From contig CAJKDC010000087.1 of the NCBI GenBank assembly GCA_905198575.1, positions 1-11,948 on the forward strand: 11,948 bases of DNA, given 5' to 3'. Numbering within the stretch: the stretch's first letter is position 1; each line of letters starts with the position of its first letter. Positions 6,289-11,948 of this stretch are shown here, in pieces. This stretch comes from an uncultured Bacteroides sp. GTDB taxonomy: Bacteria; Bacteroidota; Bacteroidia; Bacteroidales; Bacteroidaceae. The position numbers and the translations under genes were made by a program. The notes beneath the pieces are model-generated. The model was not told where the DNA came from and made no database searches. It saw only the letters and a list, made by a program, of their open reading frames with translations.

Positions 6289-9200
6289 TTAATTTTCTTT
6301 ATTGAATGCACTTCTTTCTTCAAGACTGCGCTCACGTTCCAGCTGGACTTGCGGGTCTATTTCCACTTGCATAGGTTTGCGGATCTTTTCCTGCAGGTAT
6401 TCGAAAGTTATATAGAATACCGGAACAACAAAGAGCAAGGCCAATGTACCGATAAGCATACCTCCTACAACACCTGTACCAAGTGAACTGTTACCATTTG
6501 CACCTGCACCAGTAGCAAACATAAGCGGAATCATACCGAATATCATGGTAAGTACAGTCATCAGGATAGGGCGGAAACGTGCCTGAGCTGCAGAGTATGC
6601 AGATTCGATGATGCCCATACCTTTACGACGGCGTTCTACGGCAAACTCGGTAATCAGGATGGCAGTCTTCGAAAGCAAACCGATAAGCATGATAACACCT
6701 GTCTGCAGGTAGATGTTGTTCTCAAGTCCGAATAGTTTCGCAAACAAGAAGCTACCCATCAAACCGAACGGAACAGAAAGGATAACGGCCAGCGGAATCA
6801 GGAAGCTTTCATACAAGCATGAAAGGATAAGATAAATAAGTACCACACAGATTATATAAACGAATACTGTCTTGGCACCACCACTTTGTGCTTCCTCACG
6901 TGCTATACCACCATACTCATATCCGTATCCGGTAGGAAGGGTCTGGGCTGCAACTTCTTTGATAGCATTCTGTACTTCACCTGAAGAGTAACCCATCTTG
7001 CCGTTTACATTCACGTTGATAGAGCTGTACAAGTTGAATCGTTTGGCAACTTCGGCACCCAGTACATTCTTCAAGGTTACGAACTGACCGACAGATGCCA
7101 TTTCAGAACCATTGCGGATATACATATTATTAAGCGACTGCTCATCCAGACGATACTCCGGAGAAGCCTGAAGCATTACACGATAAACTTTACCAAATTC
7201 ATTGTAGTTAGATACATAAGAGCCACCGCAGTAACTTCCTAGGACAGAAAGTACATCTGAAGGAGAAATACCAGCACGTTTACATTTTGCAGCATCCACA
7301 TCCACTGCAATCTGAGGATAGTTCATCGCGTAAGATGTATATGCCATGTCTACTTCCGGGCGTTGGTTCAGTGCTCCGAGGAATTTCATTACATTGCCAT
7401 AGAATACAGACATATCACCTCCGGTCTTATCCTGCATGTTCAGTTCGATGGAGTTACCCATACCATAACCAGGAATCATACCCGTCTGGAAGCAGAAAAT
7501 CTGGGCGTCTTTAATTTGGGCAAATTTGGCATTAAGACGAGCCAATACAGCTTCTGCAGAATGCTCTTTTCCTTTTCGCTCACCCCATGTCTTTAGTTTG
7601 ACAATACATGTTCCGTATGATGTACCTTGTCCTGATATCAGTCCGTAACCGGATGTTGTCATGTAGTGTTGAATTTCAGGAGTTTCTTTGAGAATCTCTT
7701 TCACTTTCTCCATTACGCTTACGGTTTCGACCAGTGTGCTACCCGGAGCTGTGCCGATGTTAACCATCAGTGTACCTTGGTCTTCCTGTGGAACAAGACC
7801 AGTCTTTGTAGTCTTCATGAAGAATACCAGCAGTACGATTGAGATGATGAGAGAAGCCCATACCATCCATCTGTGGTGTATTGCAAACATGACTCCCTTT
7901 TTGTATTTGCCCATCATGGCATTGAAAGAGGTATTATATGCAGCTCGAACTCGTCCGTTGAAACTTTTTGCACTCTTTGTTCCATCAGAGGGTTTCATCA
8001 TTACAGCGCAGAGAGCAGGACAAAGAACCAAGGCACAAATCATAGACAAACCTACAGAGGTTGCCATGGTAACACCAAACTGTGTATAGAAGATACCTGA
8101 TGTTCCACCCATGAATGTTACAGGGATAAATACGGCCATAAACACACAAGTACATGAAATGATGGCCATTGTTACATCGCTCATTGCATCTTTTGTTGCC
8201 AGATACGGTGAGGTATAACCGGAGTCAAATTTCTCCTGTACGGCTTCTACCACCACAATCGCATCGTCCACTACAGTACCGATAGCCAGCACCAGTGCAA
8301 ACAAGGTAAGGATATTGATACTGAATCCGGCTGCAACCAGGCAGGCAAATGTACCTATAAGTGATACTATGATTGCGATAGAAGGAATCAGCGTACTCTT
8401 GAAATCCTGCAGGAAGAAATAAACGACAAGGATTACCAGGATGATAGCAATTACAAGCGTTTCGATTACATTGTAAATAGATGCGTAAAGGAAGTCATTC
8501 GAACTCATCATCTGAATAAATTCCACACCCGGAGGAAGCAGTTCAGACATTTCTTCCAAACGTTTTGAAATCGCATTATTTACTTCTGTTGCATTGGCTC
8601 CTGCTACCTGGAAAGCAAGGAATGTTACACCCGGGCGGTCATTAACTTCACCATGGAAGCTGTATGACAAACGTCCCAGTTCAACTTTTGCAATGTCTTT
8701 TAGACGTAATACAGAACCGTCGGCATTGGAACGGATGACAATGTCATCGAACTGGTTAACGGTTTTCAGACGGCCTTTGTATTTCAGCGCGTACTGGAAT
8801 ACATTGGGTGAGTTCTCTCCCAGTGTTCCGGCCGGAGCTTCAATATTCTGTTCGCCAAGAGCTGCTGTAACGTCTGCGGGCACAAGTCCGTACTGGGCCA
8901 TCAGTTCCGGATTCAGCCATATACGCATACTGTAGGTATCACCCAAAAGAGTTGCATCACCTACACCCTCAATACGCTTGATTTCCGGGATTACGTTAAT
9001 ATCCAGATAGTTGGCGAGGAATGTTTCATCGTATCGTCCGTCTGTACTGACCAGTGATGTAATCTGCAAGAAGCTGGTCTGTCTTTTTGAAGTAGAAACA
9101 CCGATTTTGGTTACTTCCGAAGGCAAAAGACCTTGCGCTTTTGATACACGGTTCTGTACGTTGACAGCTGCCATGTCCGGGTCAGTCCCTTGCTTGAAGA

Positions 9201-9480
9201 AAACCTGAATCTGTGCTGTACCAGAGTTAGTGGCAGTTGATGTAATGTACATCATGTTTTCTACACCGTTGATGCTTTCCTCCAGTGGCATGATGACACT
9301 GCTCATTACAGCATCTGCGCTGGCACCAGTATAAGTTGCATCTACAGTAACTGTAGGAGGTGCAATGTCAGGATACTGTTCTACCGGCAATGATATGAGT
9401 GAGATAAATCCCACCAATAAAATTACGATGGAGATGGAGATAGCCATCACCGGTCGTTTTATAAATATATTTCCTTTCAT
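6289..9480 (-). CDS. RND multidrug efflux pump, AcrB/HAE-1 family inner-membrane transporter
   Basis: This 1063-residue pump exchanges protons for hydrophobic compounds such as drugs, bile salts or detergents, taking them from the periplasm and outer face of the inner membrane. The layout is the full AcrB one: first membrane helix near 10-30 after MKGNIFIKRP, a large periplasmic loop (about 35-335), helices 2-6 (about 335-495), helix 7 (about 537-555), a second periplasmic loop (about 560-870) and helices 8-12 (about 870-1025). The proton-relay residues are present: Asp405-Asp406 in GTVVDDAIVVVEAV (AcrB 407/408), Lys938 in GLLSKTAIL (AcrB 940) and Arg968 before FRPILMT (AcrB 971). The size and the paired Asp residues favour drug-type over metal-type pumps. 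A charged tail of about 35 residues follows the last helix. It is intact and starts 50 bases after the adaptor gene. Substrates cannot be read from the sequence. Confidence 0.97.
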   Translation of the reverse strand: MKGNIFIKRPVMAISISIVILLVGFISLISLPVEQYPDIAPPTVTVDATYTGASADAVMSSVIMPLEESINGVENMMYITSTATNSGTAQIQVFFKQGTDPDMAAVNVQNRVSKAQGLLPSEVTKIGVSTSKRQTSFLQITSLVSTDGRYDETFLANYLDINVIPEIKRIEGVGDATLLGDTYSMRIWLNPELMAQYGLVPADVTAALGEQNIEAPAGTLGENSPNVFQYALKYKGRLKTVNQFDDIVIRSNADGSVLRLKDIAKVELGRLSYSFHGEVNDRPGVTFLAFQVAGANATEVNNAISKRLEEMSELLPPGVEFIQMMSSNDFLYASIYNVIETLVIAIILVILVVYFFLQDFKSTLIPSIAIIVSLIGTFACLVAAGFSINILTLFALVLAIGTVVDDAIVVVEAVQEKFDSGYTSPYLATKDAMSDVTMAIISCTCVFMAVFIPVTFMGGTSGIFYTQFGVTMATSVGLSMICALVLCPALCAVMMKPSDGTKSAKSFNGRVRAAYNTSFNAMMGKYKKGVMFAIHHRWMVWASLIISIVLLVFFMKTTKTGLVPQEDQGTLMVNIGTAPGSTLVETVSVMEKVKEILKETPEIQHYMTTSGYGLISGQGTSYGTCIVKLKTWGERKGKEHSAEAVLARLNAKFAQIKDAQIFCFQTGMIPGYGMGNSIELNMQDKTGGDMSVFYGNVMKFLGALNQRPEVDMAYTSYAMNYPQIAVDVDAAKCKRAGISPSDVLSVLGSYCGGSYVSNYNEFGKVYRVMLQASPEYRLDEQSLNNMYIRNGSEMASVGQFVTLKNVLGAEVAKRFNLYSSINVNVNGKMGYSSGEVQNAIKEVAAQTLPTGYGYEYGGIAREEAQSGGAKTVFVYIICVVLIYLILSCLYESFLIPLAVILSVPFGLMGSFLFAKLFGLENNIYLQTGVIMLIGLLSKTAILITEFAVERRRKGMGIIESAYSAAQARFRPILMTVLTMIFGMIPLMFATGAGANGNSSLGTGVVGGMLIGTLALLFVVPVFYITFEYLQEKIRKPMQVEIDPQVQLERERSLEERSAFNKEN

Positions 9481-9530
9481 TTTTATCTGAAATCTTTATG
9501 TACCTTAAAATGTGATTTCTATATATTGGC

Positions 9531-10622
9531 TTATTTTACTTGAGTACCTTCACGAAGAAGTCCGGCGCCTTTGGCAACAATTTCATCACCGGTATTCAGC
9601 CCTTCGAGTACGATGTATTCACGTCCATCGTTATAAGGAGCCACTTTGATTAGTGTAGAAACAGCTTTACCGTCTACTACCTTAAATACAGAAATCTTGT
9701 CTTGCTGTTTCACTGTAGCTTCTTGTGGGATAATGATATACTTGTTGTAAGTAGCAGGAATCACTACCTTACCGGATGCTCCACTCAGAAGAAGTCCCTT
9801 TTCATTTGGGAAAACGGCACGCACGCCTACAGAACCTGTTTGTGTATCAATTACACCACTGATAGATTCTATTTTACCTTTTTCAGCATAGGTCGTTCCG
9901 TTATTCAGTTTAAGTGTAATTTCCGGCATTTTGGTAAGTGCTTCTTCTACAGAGCCATATTGGCGTACCATATCGAGAACCTGATTTTCTGTCATAGAGA
10001 AATACACATACATTTCCGAATTGTCGGATACTGTTGTAAGGGGTTCTGCGATAGTAGGGCCCACTAGCGCACCTACACGGTAAGGAAGCATTCCAACGAC
10101 GCCGTTACTTGGACTTTTTATCTCAGTGTAAGAGAGGTTGTTTCTGGCATTTACTTCCTGAGCTTCAGCTTGAGCCAATTGAGCTTTTGCCGTAAGATAT
10201 TGATTTTCTGAAGTCTTTAATGTAAAGTTTGAAACAACTTTGTTTGCATAAAGCTCTTTGTTACTATTGTAGGTAAGCTCTGCTGTAGCAAGAGCTGCAT
10301 TAGCCGATTTCACGTTAGCTTCGGCTGTGTTGAGAGCTGCCTTGTAGGGTACTTGGTCGATAATGAAAAGTACTTGTCCTTTTTTTACCTTTTCACCTTC
10401 TGTTACGCATAACCGCTGTATCGTACCGGAAACTTGAGGCATAATGTTTATATCCTGACGTCCGCGGATTGTTGCAGAATAGCCTGTCTCTACAGTCTTG
10501 TCTGCTACTTCTACACGCATTGTTTCATATCCGCCGACAGGCATTGCTGCCTGCTCTTTCTGTCCACAAGATGTGAACCATACTGTACTGCCAACTACTC
10601 CCATCAGTTGCAACCATTTCAT
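9531..10622 (-). CDS. RND efflux periplasmic adaptor lipoprotein (AcrA/MexA type)
   Basis: This adaptor joins the inner-membrane pump to the outer-membrane channel. From the ATG at 10622 it has 363 residues. The signal peptide MKWLQLMGVVGSTVWFTSC gives a lipoprotein with Cys19. The lipoyl half-motifs are around 50-78 (NIMPQVSGTIQRLCVTEGEK) and 153-165 (TEIKSPSNGVVG), flanking a helical hairpin rich in Ala, Glu and Gln (about 90-150) that contacts the channel. A beta-barrel and a membrane-proximal domain follow, with DTQTGSVGVRAVFPN typical of the family. In-frame ATGs at 10676 and 10637 would add 18 or 5 residues. The 10676 ATG lies immediately upstream of the probable -7 box and puts 18 residues before the signal peptide, so it is unlikely; 10637 remains possible. 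It is the first gene of the efflux operon and is divergent from the AraC gene. Confidence 0.93.
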   Translation of the reverse strand: MKWLQLMGVVGSTVWFTSCGQKEQAAMPVGGYETMRVEVADKTVETGYSATIRGRQDINIMPQVSGTIQRLCVTEGEKVKKGQVLFIIDQVPYKAALNTAEANVKSANAALATAELTYNSNKELYANKVVSNFTLKTSENQYLTAKAQLAQAEAQEVNARNNLSYTEIKSPSNGVVGMLPYRVGALVGPTIAEPLTTVSDNSEMYVYFSMTENQVLDMVRQYGSVEEALTKMPEITLKLNNGTTYAEKGKIESISGVIDTQTGSVGVRAVFPNEKGLLLSGASGKVVIPATYNKYIIIPQEATVKQQDKISVFKVVDGKAVSTLIKVAPYNDGREYIVLEGLNTGDEIVAKGAGLLREGTQVK

Positions 10623-10665
10623 GTTTACTGTTATCATATCATCTTTTAACTTTAAAAAAACGTGA

Positions 10666-10673
10666 CAAATATA
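10666..10673 (-). promoter_or_regulatory. Bacteroides-type -7 box of the efflux operon promoter
   Basis: Read on the - strand, positions 10673-10666 are TATATTTG, an exact match to TAnnTTTG. RNA would start near 10660, leaving a leader of roughly 23-38 bases before the adaptor ATG at 10637 or 10622. No TTTG lies 19-21 bases upstream. A missing -33 element would fit a promoter that needs an activator, and an AraC-family gene is divergent from it. Confidence 0.6.
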
Positions 10674-10848
10674 CATCCTTTATGGTTGAGGCTGGTGTTC
10701 ATAATTTCTTTAAGGTTATTCAAAAACGGAACAATGGCTTCCCTTTGTGTTATATTAACGATTTATGGGATGAGTGTAAAGTTCGCTTAAAAATTATGCT
10801 AAGTTATTATAAATTATTACTTTTACGTATGTGTAAAAATATTGGGAT
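10674..10848. promoter_or_regulatory. Divergent regulatory region between efflux operon and AraC gene
   Basis: These 175 bases hold no credible gene. They contain the upstream side of the efflux promoter and whatever drives the AraC gene. A dyad TTTTAC-N6-GTAAAA is at 10821-10838, 10 bases before the AraC ATG, and overlaps a weak -7-like TACTTTTA (10818-10825). GTGTAAA occurs at 10774-10780 and again at 10831-10837. Either could be an operator part, but both are short and the region is AT-rich. Confidence 0.4.
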
Positions 10849-11679
10849 ATGGAGATATTTAGGCTTCCGGAATCAGAATTATTCATAACAGGAACAGGCC
10901 ATTCGGGCGTATTTATAGCAGGACAGATAATAAAAGCGTATAATTATGCCATTTTATTTTGCAATAGCGGATATGCTTGTATTGAGATTGAGTTTAACAG
11001 ATATTCTATAACTAAGGATACGCAAGTTATTATTACAGCAGGAACGTACGTACAAGGTATAGAGGTTTCTGAGGATTTCAATTGTTCCTATATATATTTC
11101 AAGCAGAGTGTATACGATGAGGTGACTTCCCGGTTGGAGCCGTCGTTTACATTTTTCTTGAAAGAGTACCCTTGCGTAAAATTATCAGAGAAAGGTGTAA
11201 AGAAGATTACGCTTGTGATGCAGATCATGGATGCTTATTATCGTGAAAAGGATAATTGTTACAGGGCCGAGATCTTTAAGAATTACATTCAAAGTATGTT
11301 GTATGATATATATGATAAAACAAGAACGCTTTTTAAAATAGAAAAATCTGAGAATATAGGCCGAAAAGAAGAGTTGTTTGTGAAGTTCATAAATCTAGTC
11401 TATAAACATAGCCCCGAAGAGCGTGAAGTCAGCTTTTATGCTGGTGAATTGCATATTACGGCAAGGTATCTTTCGGCTATTGTTCAAAGCATAGCAGAAA
11501 CTTCGGCTAAAGAACTGATTGATAAACATTCAATACGTGCAATAAAAGTTCTGCTTAAATCTACAAATAAGTCTATTCAAACAATATCTTATGAGCTCCG
11601 GTTTCCTGACCAGTCTTTATTTGCGAGATATTTCAAAAAACACACTGGAATGACTCCTTTAGAATATAGGGCGAAGTAG
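10849..11679 (+). CDS. AraC-family transcriptional regulator
   Basis: This 276-residue cytoplasmic protein is probably the local regulator of the divergent efflux operon. The N-terminal 100 residues look like a small beta-rich, cupin-like sensing domain (YNYAILFCNSGYACIEIEF, then VIITAGTYVQGIEVSEDF), a layout common among Bacteroidetes AraC proteins; no ligand can be assigned. A helical linker covers about 110-185. The C-terminal DNA-binding domain has its first helix-turn-helix around 195-226 (FYAGELHITARYLSAIV) and the second around 242-272, ending in the AraC signature QSLFARYFKKHTGMTPLEYR. Length is normal for the family. The ATG at 10849 is chosen because the N-terminal domain begins right after it. 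Whether it activates or represses is not visible; the absence of a -33 box at the efflux promoter hints at activation. Confidence 0.92.
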   Translation: MEIFRLPESELFITGTGHSGVFIAGQIIKAYNYAILFCNSGYACIEIEFNRYSITKDTQVIITAGTYVQGIEVSEDFNCSYIYFKQSVYDEVTSRLEPSFTFFLKEYPCVKLSEKGVKKITLVMQIMDAYYREKDNCYRAEIFKNYIQSMLYDIYDKTRTLFKIEKSENIGRKEELFVKFINLVYKHSPEEREVSFYAGELHITARYLSAIVQSIAETSAKELIDKHSIRAIKVLLKSTNKSIQTISYELRFPDQSLFARYFKKHTGMTPLEYRAK

Positions 11680-11736
11680 ATTGCTTTCGCCGGTGTGTTT
11701 GTGACGTATCTTTATTATGAGGAATGTTTTTCATTT

Positions 11737-11865
11737 TTAAGCTGAAGTTTTCTCATAATTGTGGTGCAGGTTGGTCATAAAAGTGATAAACTTGGGCCGT
11801 ACCGACATATTTTCACTGTTGCAAAGTTGATTGTTACGCGCACGCGTATATTTAAAATGTATCAT
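11737..11865 (-). CDS. Doubtful small ORF or gene remnant (42 aa)
   Basis: On the - strand the frame is open from about 11940 to a TAA at 11737-11739. The first ATG is at 11865 and gives 42 residues (MIHFKYTRARNNQ and onward to NYEKTSA). The open stretch upstream of this ATG also reads like protein (QQDFLLTFPEGYR), which may mean a remnant of a longer gene, or an unusual start codon. I do not recognise a family, and no promoter or terminator is evident. It may be chance; the rest of the 11680-11948 stretch shows nothing else I can support as a gene. Confidence 0.25.
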   Translation of the reverse strand: MIHFKYTRARNNQLCNSENMSVRPKFITFMTNLHHNYEKTSA

Positions 11866-11948
11866 TCTGTAGCCTTCTGGAAATGTAAGAAGGAAATCCT
11901 GCTGTATAACATATTTGATAATCAGTGATTTATGTGTAAATTACAAAA

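Noticed and set aside
7688..8089. 133-residue open frame on the + strand inside the pump gene
   Set aside because: It is antisense to a fully intact RND pump and has no recognisable domain or promoter; it follows from the codon use of the real gene.
9702..10067. 121-residue open frame on the + strand inside the adaptor gene
   Set aside because: It is antisense to the adaptor, has a cysteine- and aromatic-rich composition unlike a normal protein, and has no family features.
10682..10888. 68-residue + strand frame across the divergent region
   Set aside because: It overlaps the start of the AraC gene in another frame, would occupy the regulatory region and resembles no family.
10828..11940. 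Ten-base repeat TATGTGTAAA at 10828-10837 and 11931-11940
   Set aside because: Ten-base matches are expected many times by chance in 12 kb of AT-rich DNA, and nothing else is shared around the two copies.
1..11948. Mobile elements, CRISPR arrays, tRNA or rRNA genes
   Set aside because: I looked for transposase motifs, terminal repeats, regularly spaced repeats and tRNA-like folds and saw none that I could support.

Overview
The window looks like a chromosomal segment from a Bacteroidales gut bacterium (Bacteroides or Phocaeicola type). The evidence is an AT-rich sequence with no Shine-Dalgarno signals before its genes, -7 boxes of the Bacteroides form TAnnTTTG, lipoprotein-type signal peptides on three exported proteins, a serine-type sulfatase of the sort these bacteria use on host glycans, and a small DUF4250 protein. 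The genus is inferred from these features; no sequence search was possible.

Left part (1-4751, mostly + strand): a possible terminator or attenuator hairpin lies just ahead of an NCS2 xanthine/uracil permease (67-1401). A small DUF4250 gene runs the opposite way (1434-1610) and ends inside its own terminator hairpin. An exported serine-type sulfatase (1697-3274), probably acting on 6-O-sulfated N-acetylglucosamine, has its own -7 box. Thirteen bases after it comes a 487-residue helical protein of unknown function (3288-4751). A hairpin at 4756-4784 closes the convergent operon from the right and separates the two halves.

Right part (4742-10673, - strand): a complete tripartite RND multidrug efflux operon reads, in transcription order, periplasmic adaptor lipoprotein (10622-9531), inner-membrane RND pump (9480-6289) and TolC/OprM-type outer-membrane channel lipoprotein (6240-4858). 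Gaps are 50 and 48 bases, and the second holds a GC-rich hairpin. Together the three would form a proton-driven conduit from the inner membrane and periplasm to the outside.

An AraC-family regulator (10849-11679, + strand) is divergent from the efflux operon and shares about 220 bases of regulatory DNA with it, so it is the likely local regulator. The last 270 bases carry only a weak candidate small reading frame on the - strand.

The content is mostly familiar core or accessory biology. I do not see a convincing undescribed system. The best leads are the hairpin before the permease, the unassigned protein paired with the sulfatase, the divergent efflux/AraC control region and the hairpin inside the efflux operon.
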